From: Pedobacter sp. ASV28
GTDB taxonomy: Bacteria; Bacteroidota; Bacteroidia; Sphingobacteriales; Sphingobacteriaceae
DNA length: 53,590 nucleotides
Reading direction: 5' to 3'
Assembly (NCBI RefSeq): GCF_016428855.1
Contig: NZ_JAELTN010000039.1
Coordinates: 1 to 53,590, forward strand
Below, piece after piece: positions 20,401 through 30,132 of the stretch. Position 1 is the stretch's first letter. The number at the start of each line of letters is the position of its first letter. A program made the position numbers and the translations under genes. The notes beneath the pieces are model-generated. The model was given only the letters and a program-made list of their open reading frames with translations, ran no database searches and had not been told where the DNA came from.

Positions 20401-23400
20401 ATGTCTTACAAAAAGGATAATAAATTAAAAAGCAATTTCACCTCGATTACCATTAGTTTGGCATCGCCTGAGAATATCTTGGAGCGTTCAAGTGGTGAGG
20501 TGTTAAAACCGGAAACGATCAACTATCGTACCTACAAACCTGAACGTGACGGTTTGTTCTGCGAGCGTATTTTTGGTCCGGTTAAAGATTACGAATGTCA
20601 TTGCGGTAAATATAAACGTATCCGTTATAAAGGTATTGTTTGTGACCGTTGTGGTGTGGAGGTAACGGAGAAGAAAGTACGTAGAGAGCGTATGGGACAC
20701 ATCAACTTGGTGGTTCCTGTGGCGCATATCTGGTATTTCCGTTCTTTACCTAACAAAATCGGGTATCTTTTAGGTTTACCTACCAAAAAATTAGATCTGA
20801 TTATCTATTACGAACGTTATGTAGTTATTCAGGCTGGTTTAATGGCAGAGCAGGGAATCCAGTTTATGGATTTCTTAACTGAAGAAGAATATCTAGATAT
20901 CTTAGATAAGTTACCTAAAGAAAATCAATATCTTGATGATAAGGATCCTAATAAATTTGTGGCTAAAATGGGCGCAGAGGCTTTAGAGGATTTATTGAAA
21001 CGCATTGATTTAGATAGTTTATCTTATAATCTACGTCACCAAGCAGCTAACGAAACTTCTCAACAACGTAAAAACGAAGCGTTAAAACGTCTTCAAGTGG
21101 TAGAAGCTTTCCGTGGTTCAAGGGCAAATATCGAAAATAATCCAGAGTGGATGATCATCAAGATCGTTCCGGTTATTCCGCCAGAGCTGCGTCCATTGGT
21201 TCCATTGGAAGGTGGTCGTTTTGCTACTTCAGATTTAAATGATTTATATCGTCGTGTGATTATCCGTAACAATCGTTTAAAACGTTTGATTGAGATTAAA
21301 GCACCGGAGGTTATTTTGCGTAACGAAAAACGTATGTTGCAGGAAGCTGTAGATTCGTTATTCGATAACTCACGTAAGGTAAACGCTGTTAAAACTGAGG
21401 GTAACCGTGCCTTGAAATCACTTTCAGATATCTTGAAAGGTAAACAAGGTCGTTTCCGTCAAAACTTATTAGGTAAACGTGTTGATTATTCGGCCCGTTC
21501 GGTAATTGTTGTAGGTCCAAACCTTAAATTACACGAGTGCGGTTTACCAAAAGATATGGCTGCAGAGCTTTACAAACCGTTCATCATTCGTAAGATGATT
21601 GAAAGAGGTGTAGTAAAAACGGTGAAATCAGCTAAAAAAATCGTTGATAGAAAAGACCCATTGGTTTGGGACATTCTAGAAAACGTATTGAAAGGACACC
21701 CTGTATTGCTTAACCGTGCGCCTACATTGCACCGTTTAGGTATTCAGGCCTTCCAACCTAAATTGGTAGAAGGTAAAGCCATTCAGTTACACCCATTAGT
21801 GTGTACCGCATTCAACGCCGATTTTGACGGTGACCAGATGGCAGTCCACTTACCATTAGGTAATGCTGCAATTTTGGAAGCCCAAGTATTGATGTTAGCT
21901 GCACACAACATCTTGAACCCTGCCAATGGTACGCCAATTACGGTACCTTCTCAGGATATGGTTTTGGGTCTTTATTATATTACTAAAGGCCGTAAGACTG
22001 ATGAGAATAGAGTGGTAAAAGGTCAAGGTATGAGTTTCTACTCAGCAGAGGAAGTGATCATTGCCTATAATGAGAAACAAGTAGACCTACATGCTTTTAT
22101 CAAGGTAAAAGCTAATGTAAAGGAAGCTGATGGTACTATTGTTAACAAATTGATCGAAACTACTGTAGGTAGGGTATTATTTAACCAAATGGTACCTGAA
22201 GAGGTCGGTTACATCAACGAACTGTTAACCAAAAAATCTTTAAGAGATATCATTGGTGAAGTGGTAAAAATGACTGGTATGGCACGTTCAGCTAGGTTCT
22301 TGGATGATATCAAAGAGCTTGGTTTCAAAATGGCTTTCCAAGGTGGTTTATCATTTAACTTACAGGATGTTAATATTCCGGTAGAGAAACATACTTTGCT
22401 AGAACAAGCTGCTAACGAAGTTGAAGAGGTAAGAAACAACTATAACATGGGTTTCATTACCAACAACGAGCGTTACAACCAAATTATCGATATCTGGACT
22501 CGTATCAACAACCGTTTAACTACGTTTGTAATGAACCAGTTATCATCAGATAACCAAGGTTTCAACTCTGTTTACATGATGCTTGACTCTGGAGCCCGTG
22601 GTTCTAAGGAGCAAATTCGTCAGTTGGCAGGTATGAGGGGCTTAATGGCTAAACCTCAAAAATCTGGTTCTGGTGGTGAGATTATCGAGAACCCAATCTT
22701 GTCGAACTTTAAAGAAGGTTTATCGGTATTAGAGTACTTTATCTCTACCCACGGTGCCCGTAAAGGTTTGGCGGATACGGCGTTAAAAACTGCAGATGCG
22801 GGTTACTTAACTCGTCGTTTGCATGACGTAGCGCAAGATATGATTGTTAATGATGTAGATTGTGGTACTTTAAGAGGTATGTACACTACAGCATTGAAAG
22901 ATAACGAAGACATTGTTGAGCCATTGTACGAGCGTATTTTAGGTCGTACCTCGCTACATGATGTATTTCATCCATTAACTGGAGATTTATTGGTAGGTGC
23001 AGGTCAGGATATTGAAGAGGATATTGCAAAAGCAATCGAAGAATCTCCGCTAGAAGGTATCGAAATCCGTTCGGTATTAACTTGTGAGAACAAACGAGGT
23101 GTTTGTGCTTTATGCTATGGACGTAACTTGGCTTCTGGTAAGCGTGTTCAAAGAGGTGAGGCTGTAGGGGTAATTGCTGCACAGTCAATCGGTGAGCCGG
23201 GTACACAGTTAACACTTCGTACTTTCCACGTGGGTGGTACGGCATCTAACATCGCCAACGAATCTCAAATCAATGCTAAGTTTGATGGGGTGGTTGAATT
23301 TGAAAACTTACGTACCGTACAAACGACTACCGATGATGGTATCATCGATATCGTATTAGGTCGTTCAGGTGAGTTTAAAATTGTTGAGCCAGGAACGAAC

Positions 23401-24687
23401 AAGGTCATCGTTACGAACAATATTCCTTATGGTGCGTTCTTATATGTTAAAGAGGGTGATAAAGTAAGCAAAGGCGATAAGATCTGTTCATGGGATCCAT
23501 ATAACGCGGTGATCATCTCAGAATTTGGCGGTAAAATTGAATTCGACGCTATTGTTGAAGGGGTAACTTTCCGTGAAGAATCTGATGAGCAAACTGGTCA
23601 CCGTGAGAAAGTAATTATTGACACTCGTGATAAAACTAAAAATCCTTCAATTAAGGTATTAGATAAAAAAGGCGAAGTGATCAGAACTTACAATATCCCG
23701 GTAGGTGCACACATTGCCGTTGATGACGGAGATGCTGTACAAACAGGAGAGGTATTGGTAAAAATTCCTCGTGCTACTGGTAAAACCCGAGATATTACGG
23801 GTGGTCTACCTCGTGTAACAGAGCTATTCGAAGCACGTAATCCTTCTAATCCAGCAGTAGTAACCGAGATTGATGGTGTGGTAACTTTGGGTGGTATTAA
23901 ACGTGGTAACCGTGAAATCACTATCGAGTCAAGAGATGGAGAAGTTAAAAAATATCTGGTTCCATTGTCAAAACATATCCTGGTACAGGATAATGACTTT
24001 GTGAAGGCCGGTATGCCATTATCTGATGGATCGATTTCTCCTGCTGATATCCTAGCTATTAAAGGACCTGCGGCTGTACAAGAATACTTAGTAAATGGTA
24101 TCCAAGAGGTTTACCGCTTACAAGGGGTGAAAATCAATGATAAGCACTTTGAGGTAATTGTACACCAAATGATGCAGAAAGTACATATCGAAGATCCGGG
24201 AGATACCCGTTTCTTAGAGAATGATTCTGTAGATCGTTGGGACTTTATGATTGAGAACGATGAAATTTACGATAAGAAAGTAGTCATTGAAGCTGGAGAC
24301 TCAAATACAGTTAAACCTGGCCAGATTATTTCTCTACGTAAGTTAAGAGATGAGAATTCTCAATTGAAACGTCAGGATTTGAAGCAGATTGAAGTTAGGG
24401 ATGCACATCCAGCTACTGCAAGTTCAGTGTTGCAAGGAATCACTCGTGCTTCATTGGGTACTAAGTCATTTATCTCAGCTGCATCGTTCCAAGAAACTAC
24501 AAAAGTATTGAACGAGGCTGCTATTGCAGGTAAGAAAGACAAAATGTTGGGCTTGAAAGAAAACGTAATTGTTGGTCACCTGATTCCTTCAGGTACTGGT
24601 GTACGTGGCTACGAGCGCATCATTGTAGGTTCTCAAGAAGAGTACGATAAATTGTTAGCTTCTAAACAAGAAGAAATAGAAGCTTAA
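20401..24687 (+). CDS. rpoC: RNA polymerase beta' subunit
   Basis: 1428 residues. Zinc site 1 in [20 protein letters not shown] (four Cys), the catalytic Mg-binding [16 protein letters not shown], bridge-helix region [20 protein letters not shown], zinc site 2 in [16 protein letters not shown], and the trigger-loop neighbourhood [16 protein letters not shown]-terminal [20 protein letters not shown] is complete. A strong terminator follows at 24716, before DUF3467. Confidence 0.98.
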   Translation: MSYKKDNKLKSNFTSITISLASPENILERSSGEVLKPETINYRTYKPERDGLFCERIFGPVKDYECHCGKYKRIRYKGIVCDRCGVEVTEKKVRRERMGHINLVVPVAHIWYFRSLPNKIGYLLGLPTKKLDLIIYYERYVVIQAGLMAEQGIQFMDFLTEEEYLDILDKLPKENQYLDDKDPNKFVAKMGAEALEDLLKRIDLDSLSYNLRHQAANETSQQRKNEALKRLQVVEAFRGSRANIENNPEWMIIKIVPVIPPELRPLVPLEGGRFATSDLNDLYRRVIIRNNRLKRLIEIKAPEVILRNEKRMLQEAVDSLFDNSRKVNAVKTEGNRALKSLSDILKGKQGRFRQNLLGKRVDYSARSVIVVGPNLKLHECGLPKDMAAELYKPFIIRKMIERGVVKTVKSAKKIVDRKDPLVWDILENVLKGHPVLLNRAPTLHRLGIQAFQPKLVEGKAIQLHPLVCTAFNADFDGDQMAVHLPLGNAAILEAQVLMLAAHNILNPANGTPITVPSQDMVLGLYYITKGRKTDENRVVKGQGMSFYSAEEVIIAYNEKQVDLHAFIKVKANVKEADGTIVNKLIETTVGRVLFNQMVPEEVGYINELLTKKSLRDIIGEVVKMTGMARSARFLDDIKELGFKMAFQGGLSFNLQDVNIPVEKHTLLEQAANEVEEVRNNYNMGFITNNERYNQIIDIWTRINNRLTTFVMNQLSSDNQGFNSVYMMLDSGARGSKEQIRQLAGMRGLMAKPQKSGSGGEIIENPILSNFKEGLSVLEYFISTHGARKGLADTALKTADAGYLTRRLHDVAQDMIVNDVDCGTLRGMYTTALKDNEDIVEPLYERILGRTSLHDVFHPLTGDLLVGAGQDIEEDIAKAIEESPLEGIEIRSVLTCENKRGVCALCYGRNLASGKRVQRGEAVGVIAAQSIGEPGTQLTLRTFHVGGTASNIANESQINAKFDGVVEFENLRTVQTTTDDGIIDIVLGRSGEFKIVEPGTNKVIVTNNIPYGAFLYVKEGDKVSKGDKICSWDPYNAVIISEFGGKIEFDAIVEGVTFREESDEQTGHREKVIIDTRDKTKNPSIKVLDKKGEVIRTYNIPVGAHIAVDDGDAVQTGEVLVKIPRATGKTRDITGGLPRVTELFEARNPSNPAVVTEIDGVVTLGGIKRGNREITIESRDGEVKKYLVPLSKHILVQDNDFVKAGMPLSDGSISPADILAIKGPAAVQEYLVNGIQEVYRLQGVKINDKHFEVIVHQMMQKVHIEDPGDTRFLENDSVDRWDFMIENDEIYDKKVVIEAGDSNTVKPGQIISLRKLRDENSQLKRQDLKQIEVRDAHPATASSVLQGITRASLGTKSFISAASFQETTKVLNEAAIAGKKDKMLGLKENVIVGHLIPSGTGVRGYERIIVGSQEEYDKLLASKQEEIEA

Positions 24688-24715
24688 TAAGCATAACGTT
24701 TCTAACAGAAACTTA

Positions 24716-24746
24716 AACCTCCAAGATTAATTTCTTGGAGGTTTTT
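24716..24746 (+). terminator. Terminator after rpoC
   Basis: Perfect 11-bp stem AACCTCCAAGA / TCTTGGAGGTT, loop TTAATT, followed by TTTT. End of the ribosomal/RNA polymerase operon. Confidence 0.88.
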
Positions 24747-24785
24747 TATTTTGAATGTATGATATTAAAAAATTAGCTTTGCTAT

Positions 24786-25100
24786 ATGGAAGAACAACAA
24801 AACGAAAATCAATTAAATATAGAATTGGCAGAAGAAATTGCTGAAGGAATTTTTTCTAATTTAGCCATCATTACGCATTCAAATACAGAATTTGTATTAG
24901 ATTTTATTAGGGTAATGCCGGGTGTACCCAAAGCAAAGGTGAAATCGCGTATTATCCTGACCCCTGAACATGCCAAACGTTTAATGCATGCCATGCAAGA
25001 TAATATAGAAAAATTTGAAGCGGTAAACGGACGCATCAAAACTCAGGATGAAGTTTCAGGTTTCCCGATGGGCTTTGGTGGTCCAACGGCACAAGCCTAA
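24786..25100 (+). CDS. DUF3467 family protein
   Basis: 104 residues, complete. Core LAEEIAEGIFSNLAIITHSN then EFVLDFIRVMPGVPKAKVKS and RIILTPEHAKRLMHAMQDNI matches the small DUF3467 family. Position directly after rpoC is recurrent in Bacteroidota, hinting at a link to transcription, but no function is established. Lies beyond the rpoC terminator, so expression needs read-through or an own promoter not seen here. Confidence 0.85.
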   Translation: MEEQQNENQLNIELAEEIAEGIFSNLAIITHSNTEFVLDFIRVMPGVPKAKVKSRIILTPEHAKRLMHAMQDNIEKFEAVNGRIKTQDEVSGFPMGFGGPTAQA

Positions 25101-25140
25101 GTTAGTGGTAAAATTTTAAGTGTTGTGGTTTAAAGCTAAT

Positions 25141-25171
25141 AAAGTTCGAATAAATATGTTCGGACTTTTTT
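25141..25171 (+). terminator. Terminator after DUF3467
   Basis: Stem AAAGTTCGAA / TTCGGACTTT (one G-U pair), loop TAAATATG, then Ts to 25171. Confidence 0.8.
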
Positions 25172-25240
25172 GTTTCGAACTAGATAAATATATGGGTTTA
25201 TGGCCAAATGATTTTTTTATGAAAAAATATTTTAATGTCT

Positions 25241-25270
25241 TGCAACCTTTTCGAATAATTACCCATCTAC
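25241..25270 (+). promoter_or_regulatory. Candidate ECF-type promoter before the sigma factor gene
   Basis: TGCAACC at 25241-25247 and ATCTAC at 25265-25270, 17 bases apart, with no TAnnTTTG box nearby. An AAC-type -35 with a ~17-base spacer is the general shape of ECF promoters, so autoregulation is possible. Based on pattern only. Confidence 0.35.
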
Positions 25271-25286
25271 CCTATACAAACAAACA

Positions 25287-25856
25287 ATGAAGGTGTCGAA
25301 AACTTATACTATAGATGAATTGATGGAAGGCTGTAAAGCTGGAAATAGGCAGATGCAGGAAATGTTGTATAGGCAAACCGCATCGAAAATGTTGGCCGTT
25401 TGTATGCGTTATGCGAAAGATAGGATGGAAGCTGAAGATGTATTGCAGATGGGGTATGTTAAGATTTTTCAAAAAGTGAAGGAATATAGAGGAGAGGGTT
25501 CTTTCGAAGGTTGGATCCGTAGAATTATGGTGAATACGGCCATAGAAAGCTATCGTAAAAATTTGCGCATGCTAAGTGTTGTACCTATTGAGGATGCTTA
25601 TGAACAACCTTCGAATGGATTTGATTTTAGCAGTTTAGGAATGCAGGACCTCATGAAGGTTATTCAGAAACTGGCAGATGGCTATAGAATGGTATTTAAT
25701 ATGTACGTAATTGAGGGCTATTCCCACAAGGAAATTGCTGAAACCTTAGGGATTACAGAGGGGGCGAGCAAGTCTCAGTTATCAAGGGCAAGAGCAATAT
25801 TGCAACAAGAAATTTTAAAAATGGAGGGCTTTAATTATGCCACACATGCAGGATAA
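25287..25856 (+). CDS. ECF-type RNA polymerase sigma factor
   Basis: 189 residues with the two-domain ECF layout. Sigma region 2: MLYRQTASKMLAVCMRYAKD, RMEAEDVLQMGYVKIFQKVK then GSFEGWIRRIMVNTAIESYR. Sigma region 4: FNMYVIEGYSHKEIAETLGI followed by TEGASKSQLSRARAILQQ, a helix-turn-helix that reads the -35 element. Its last 20 bases overlap the next gene, whose product has one membrane span, a typical sigma/anti-sigma arrangement. Target regulon unknown; the downstream barrel protein is a candidate. Confidence 0.92.
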   Translation: MKVSKTYTIDELMEGCKAGNRQMQEMLYRQTASKMLAVCMRYAKDRMEAEDVLQMGYVKIFQKVKEYRGEGSFEGWIRRIMVNTAIESYRKNLRMLSVVPIEDAYEQPSNGFDFSSLGMQDLMKVIQKLADGYRMVFNMYVIEGYSHKEIAETLGITEGASKSQLSRARAILQQEILKMEGFNYATHAG

Positions 25857-26592
25857 AGATTTTGATAATTTGTTTAGAGACAAATTCATAGATGCAGAAG
25901 TTGAACCTTCTACAAACTTATGGTCCAGTATAGAACAACAACTGGAGCCAAAACGTAGACGTTCATTGCCTATCTTTTGGATGGCGGCTGCAAGTGTTGC
26001 AGTAATTGCCTCGGTAATGTTGTTTACTCAAAGAACAGAAAAGCTGTATTTACATGCTCCTGAACAAGAGGTAGCTAAGGCACTTACTGCTCAGTCTGCC
26101 CAAGAAATTTTACCGGTAGTAAGCGAAATGAAAACTACGTCTTCGAAGGTATTGGCACTTGAGGCATCTGACCGTAAGGCAACCAAAGTAGAAACGGCTA
26201 AAGTAAAATCAGCCTTATTTGTAGAGGATGAAAAAAATATTCAGGTGGTCGTGCAACCAAATGTTAAAGAAGAACATCTACCTATTAAGAAAAGCGAAGT
26301 AAGACCTTTGGAAATTAACCCGATCGTTGCTGTACCAGAGGAGAATACTACTAAGATGATAGCTGCCAATCCTCAAAATAATAATACCGATGAGATTGGA
26401 GTAGAGGCCATAGAAGAGCTAAATAACAACAAAAAAGGCATACGAAACATGGGCGACTTGATCAATTTTGTAGTAGAGAAGGTAGATAAACGAGAAAAGA
26501 AGCTAATTAAATTTGATACAGACGATGATGATAACTCCTCAATAATAGGATTGAACATTGGTTTTGTAAAACTGAACAAGAAAAATAAATAG
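25837..26592 (+). CDS. Single-span membrane protein, probable partner (anti-sigma-like) of the ECF sigma factor
   Basis: 251 residues. Short cytoplasmic N-terminus (MQDKDFDNLFRDKFIDAEVE, then PSTNLWSSIEQQLEPKRRR), one transmembrane segment about residues 47-64 (PIFWMAAASVAVIASVMLF), then a long low-complexity periplasmic part rich in Lys, Glu, Val and Asn. The start overlaps the sigma gene by 20 bases. No zinc-binding HxxxCxxC is seen, so it is not a ZAS-type anti-sigma factor; the role is inferred from position, overlap and topology. Confidence 0.6.
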   Translation: MPHMQDKDFDNLFRDKFIDAEVEPSTNLWSSIEQQLEPKRRRSLPIFWMAAASVAVIASVMLFTQRTEKLYLHAPEQEVAKALTAQSAQEILPVVSEMKTTSSKVLALEASDRKATKVETAKVKSALFVEDEKNIQVVVQPNVKEEHLPIKKSEVRPLEINPIVAVPEENTTKMIAANPQNNNTDEIGVEAIEELNNNKKGIRNMGDLINFVVEKVDKREKKLIKFDTDDDDNSSIIGLNIGFVKLNKKNK

Positions 26593-26677
26593 GAGCAGGA
26601 TTTTTGGATTTGAGGGTTGATAGGATAACATTATAACTTTTCAACCTTCCAACTGATCACATTAAACAAACACACAA

Positions 26678-27475
26678 ATGAAACATCTAATTTTAAGAGC
26701 AGTATGGGTAAGCGGGCTTACTTTTCTGGCAGCAACGAGCATAAAAGCTCAAGAAGATAGTGTTAAACGCAAAAAATTTGAGATTAACTATGGCGTAGGT
26801 ATCACTATTGGCGAGAAAAAAGATAGTACAGGTAAGGTAGACCAAAGTAAAGGTCGCTTTGTGGGAGGTATTACCTTTACTCGTTTAGATATTGGTTTTG
26901 CTAAATTAATTGATAATGGTAGTTTCTCATTATCGTCAGCTAACAACTTCTTAGACTACAAACCTTGGAAAACCAGTACCGTTTCTTTTGATGTATTGCA
27001 GTTTGGATACAGATTTAACAACCACTTTAAGATTTATCTGGCAGGAGGTTTCGATTGGACACATATTCGCTTAGATAGGGATATTACCATAAAAAAAGAT
27101 GCACCTATCTTAGATTATGAAACAACCGGTGTTATCTTTAGCAAGAACCGTTTTTCCAGTAGCTATGTCCACTTTCCTCTAAACTTTGAGTTGAGAACAA
27201 AAGAAAATGATAAGGGTAAACGTTTTAGGTTTGTGGTAGGACCGGAAGTAGGATTTTTACTAGGCGGTAAGGTAAAACAGATCAGTGATGAAAATGGCAA
27301 GGTAAAAATAAAAGATGATTATCATTTTGCTCCTTTTCGCTACGGAGGTACAGTTAGAATTGGCTATGGAGGTTTAGGTTTATTTGCTAAATATTATGCA
27401 AATGATATGTTCGATACCGATGCGCAGAAAGGCCTAAAAAATATGTCATTTGGTTTAACCTTTGGACTAAATTAA
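26678..27475 (+). CDS. Outer-membrane beta-barrel protein (PorT/OmpW-like size)
   Basis: 265 residues with a signal peptide (hydrophobic residues about 8-19, cleavage after IKAQ). The mature part alternates polar and aromatic/hydrophobic residues in strand-length blocks (FEINYGVGITIGEK, STVSFDVLQFGYRFNNHFKI, YLAGGFDWTHIRL, RFRFVVGPEVGFLLGG, GGTVRIGYGGLGLFAKYYAN) and ends FGLTFGLN with a C-terminal strand, as in small outer-membrane barrels. Third gene after the sigma factor; probably in the same transcript or regulon. Confidence 0.72.
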   Translation: MKHLILRAVWVSGLTFLAATSIKAQEDSVKRKKFEINYGVGITIGEKKDSTGKVDQSKGRFVGGITFTRLDIGFAKLIDNGSFSLSSANNFLDYKPWKTSTVSFDVLQFGYRFNNHFKIYLAGGFDWTHIRLDRDITIKKDAPILDYETTGVIFSKNRFSSSYVHFPLNFELRTKENDKGKRFRFVVGPEVGFLLGGKVKQISDENGKVKIKDDYHFAPFRYGGTVRIGYGGLGLFAKYYANDMFDTDAQKGLKNMSFGLTFGLN

Positions 27476-27535
27476 GCAAAGAGGAAACTAAAGAAAACTG
27501 ACCCGCTAATATATTACACACACAAATTAAATCTG

Positions 27536-27567
27536 ATCCTGCCTCGTTTACCGAGACAGGATTTTTT
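27536..27567 (+). terminator. Terminator after the barrel gene
   Basis: Stem ATCCTGCCTCG / CGAGACAGGAT (one mismatch), loop TTTAC, followed by six Ts. Closes the three-gene sigma unit. Confidence 0.8.
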
Positions 27568-27646
27568 GTGTATATGTATACATTTGTAAACCAGTATGAT
27601 AATTGTTGAAGCGAATGCTGAAAATATTTTATTTCGTGATTAATTG

Positions 27647-29182
27647 TTACATGGTTAGCTGTTCATACCAAGCCGCGTTGCTATTTGCCTTTATGGCTTC
27701 CCTATCTTCTTGGCCTAATCCCATTAAAAAGCTTTTATAGATCGACATATAGCTAGCTAAGGATTTTCCAGAACAATAAGCATTGAACACATTTGTGGAA
27801 TAGGGTTTGGCCATTGTGGTTAAGTTATTTACGCAAGGGAAAACCTGGTTCCAGTTCGTAACGACCATTCCTCTAACCTGATTCCAAATGGGACAATTTA
27901 TTTTTTGACCAGCTATTAACATGCGATTGCTTTCGGTCGTGATTTCACTGGTAAAGGCATCATTTTTTCTCTTGTATTCATTAGCCTTTTCAAGATATAG
28001 CTTTTTTGCACTAGCCAGTGTGAGCACTGCTGCATTTTCAGATTCTCTGGCAGCTGATTTTTTTTGATCAAAGGATGGTTTAATTTTCAAAATCGCCAGT
28101 TCCTGCACTTTTGGAAGGTTAGTATTCAGCTGAAAAATATCCCCCTTAAGTTTTAGTATGATGTTTTTTAAGGCAACTATTTTACTTTCTGCTTCCAACG
28201 TATAATCTTTATTGCTCTTTTCTAGCACAGCTATTTTCTCTATTACCTGTTTCTGATTTGAGGTTTGAATGGATTTAGTACTATCGGGCAGACTTTTGCT
28301 CAGCTCTCGTTCAATCTCAACCTTTAATTGATGAAGTTTTTTCAGTTCTATGTCATTGGTGGCAATGTACTTATTTTTAGTTTCGGTAATAGTGTTGATC
28401 TGTTGCTCATTAGTGGCTATTGCATTATTTTTTTGATCAACAGCGAGTTGGTTCTCTTTTTTAACCAATTCTCTTACTTTTTCACCTTCCTTTTGAAACT
28501 CTTTTTCATAGCGAATTACCTGATCTTTAAAGATGGTGATCTTATCATCAGCAATGAGAATATTTGTTGCATAGTGTAATAAGTCTTTTGTCCAAAGGTC
28601 ATGTTTACTTTTGCCATCTGCCAAAACGCTTTCTTCATAACCTTTACTAAGCTCGGTCATGTCTCTACAGATTTTTACATTTGCTTTTTCCAGTTCTTCA
28701 ATCTCTTTCAGTTTTCTAAGCATGGCCTCATCTCCTTTCTCAAGATTTTGGAGCTGCACCTTTTTTATGGCAATTTTTTCTGCAAACTGTTTTCGTGTAG
28801 TTTCTAATTCGGAAGTGGTGGCTGGAATGGCGTAGCCTTTAACATCGCCCAAATGTTTTTCAAAGTTTTCGCCCTTTTTTTCAAAATCAGACTTCCAACC
28901 ATTACATTGACTGCATCTGGCCCCAACTTTCATGTCGGCAATTAAGGCATCTCGTTCTTTGATCAGGGCGGAAATTTCATCTTTTACTTTTTGGATTTTT
29001 AATCTCCATAACCTTTCCAACTCAGGGATTTCAGATCTGATTTGAAAGATTTTTGTCTTGTTTTGATCATGGGTAAGGGACTTTGCTTCAATTGATCTAA
29101 CATAGGAAATCCCCACGGTTTGTGAATAGGATCTGATTTGAAAGAGTACCATGATCAACAGTCCAATAGTAAAGGTCTTCAT
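27647..29182 (-). CDS. Secreted coiled-coil protein of unknown function
   Basis: 511 residues from ATG 29182 (an in-frame ATG at 29212 lies inside the preceding gene and would put extra residues before the signal). Signal peptide MKTFTIGLLIMVLFQIRSYS, then Gln. The mature protein is largely helical coiled coil rich in Lys, Glu, Leu and Ile (about residues 50-400), with a CSQC pair near residue 90 and further Cys in the C-terminal 90 residues (NCPIWNQ, FPCVNN, AYCSGKS). No recognisable enzyme motif. Ten bases separate it from the upstream secreted protein, so the two form an operon and may act together. Confidence 0.55.
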   Translation of the reverse strand: MKTFTIGLLIMVLFQIRSYSQTVGISYVRSIEAKSLTHDQNKTKIFQIRSEIPELERLWRLKIQKVKDEISALIKERDALIADMKVGARCSQCNGWKSDFEKKGENFEKHLGDVKGYAIPATTSELETTRKQFAEKIAIKKVQLQNLEKGDEAMLRKLKEIEELEKANVKICRDMTELSKGYEESVLADGKSKHDLWTKDLLHYATNILIADDKITIFKDQVIRYEKEFQKEGEKVRELVKKENQLAVDQKNNAIATNEQQINTITETKNKYIATNDIELKKLHQLKVEIERELSKSLPDSTKSIQTSNQKQVIEKIAVLEKSNKDYTLEAESKIVALKNIILKLKGDIFQLNTNLPKVQELAILKIKPSFDQKKSAARESENAAVLTLASAKKLYLEKANEYKRKNDAFTSEITTESNRMLIAGQKINCPIWNQVRGMVVTNWNQVFPCVNNLTTMAKPYSTNVFNAYCSGKSLASYMSIYKSFLMGLGQEDREAIKANSNAAWYEQLTM

Positions 29183-29192
29183 TGCCTGATTT

Positions 29193-29861
29193 TTATGGGC
29201 CAAATGGATCATCTTCTGCTTTTAATAGGTCGCGTAGATATTCCAATGCCTTCTTTATTTTGTTGAAATTAGTATCATCTGCTTTTAGGTAAGAAATATA
29301 TATGGTGTTTGTTGATTGTGAGTCTGATTGCTCTTTAAAGTCCACGCACCGACCATAGAAATCAGAATTGGGATCAGTGAACTTTGAGGTTACGCTACCA
29401 GCTGTCCGTTGAAAAATACCAGTATTGGATTTTAAGGTAATTTTAGCACTGCCAACAGGCTCACCTGCTACATCTCCATTGTAACTTTCTATTTTTAAAA
29501 TGTGTGCAGGATTGAAAGTTAACTGGTCAACTATGGTAAGATAATCACATGGATAAAAATATTGATAACCATGACCGCTTACCCATGTTTTTTGGGCATA
29601 TTGTTTTTCTTTATAGTTAGCCCTCTCTCTAGAAAAGGTTATTTTATCGCCTGAGAGGCTTACAGAAGAACTCCAAAAGTAGAGGGTCTTTTTGCCTGCT
29701 GTACCTCCAAAATCTACTGTAATATAGTGTCCAATTGCTTCTTTAACTTTTTTATTTAGATAGTTTACCGCTTCTTCTTTAGTAAGCGCTGTATTTTGGG
29801 CATAACTTATAATGCTACAACCTATAAGTAGAATGGGAATGAGTAGTTTTTTCATGAGCAA
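29193..29861 (-). CDS. Secreted protein of unknown function
   Basis: 222 residues (or 220 from the second Met) with a signal peptide KKLLIPILLIGCSIISYAQ. Mature part begins NTALTKEEAVNYLNKKVKEA, then beta-rich segments (TLYFWSSSVSLSGDKITFSR; HILKIESYNGDV). No lipobox in a usable position and no motif recognised. Two Cys (YPCDYL, GRCVDF) could form a disulfide in the periplasm. First gene of the pair with the coiled-coil protein. Confidence 0.5.
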   Translation of the reverse strand: MLMKKLLIPILLIGCSIISYAQNTALTKEEAVNYLNKKVKEAIGHYITVDFGGTAGKKTLYFWSSSVSLSGDKITFSRERANYKEKQYAQKTWVSGHGYQYFYPCDYLTIVDQLTFNPAHILKIESYNGDVAGEPVGSAKITLKSNTGIFQRTAGSVTSKFTDPNSDFYGRCVDFKEQSDSQSTNTIYISYLKADDTNFNKIKKALEYLRDLLKAEDDPFGP

Positions 29862-29994
29862 ATGGATCTTTGTTTAACTATATCTATTGACTGTTAATGC
29901 TTTCTGTACCAAGTTGTATTTTTAAGATTGATTGAAAGGTCGAAGGATGTTTAGTTTATGCAATACCTTAAAATTAGGTGGCATTACCTGATAA

Positions 29995-30020
29995 AAAAAT
30001 ACCTATTTATAGGTATTTTT
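29995..30020. repeat. A/T-flanked palindrome between divergent genes
   Basis: AAAAATACCTAT / ATAGGTATTTTT with a 2-base loop. A second pair AGGT/ACCT stands just upstream (29976-29989). In the 271-base gap between the divergent secreted-protein and ABC genes there is nothing to terminate nearby, so an operator for a dimeric regulator is as likely as a terminator. Confidence 0.5.
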
Positions 30021-30119
30021 AGAGGCATGTAGGCTGTTTGGGGAAATGAATCGCCTATATGGATTTTTCGACCTAAAATGGCTTCCATAATTTCTCTTTT
30101 TTCCGAACGTCATTATCTC

Positions 30120-30127
30120 TATCTTTA
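30120..30127 (+). promoter_or_regulatory. Candidate -7 box before the ABC ATPase gene
   Basis: TATCTTTA, one mismatch to TAnnTTTG, with T-rich sequence at the -33 distance. Transcription would then begin near 30133, at or next to the first ATG, favouring a (near) leaderless mRNA or the ATG at 30145. Confidence 0.35.
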
Positions 30128-30132
30128 CCCAT

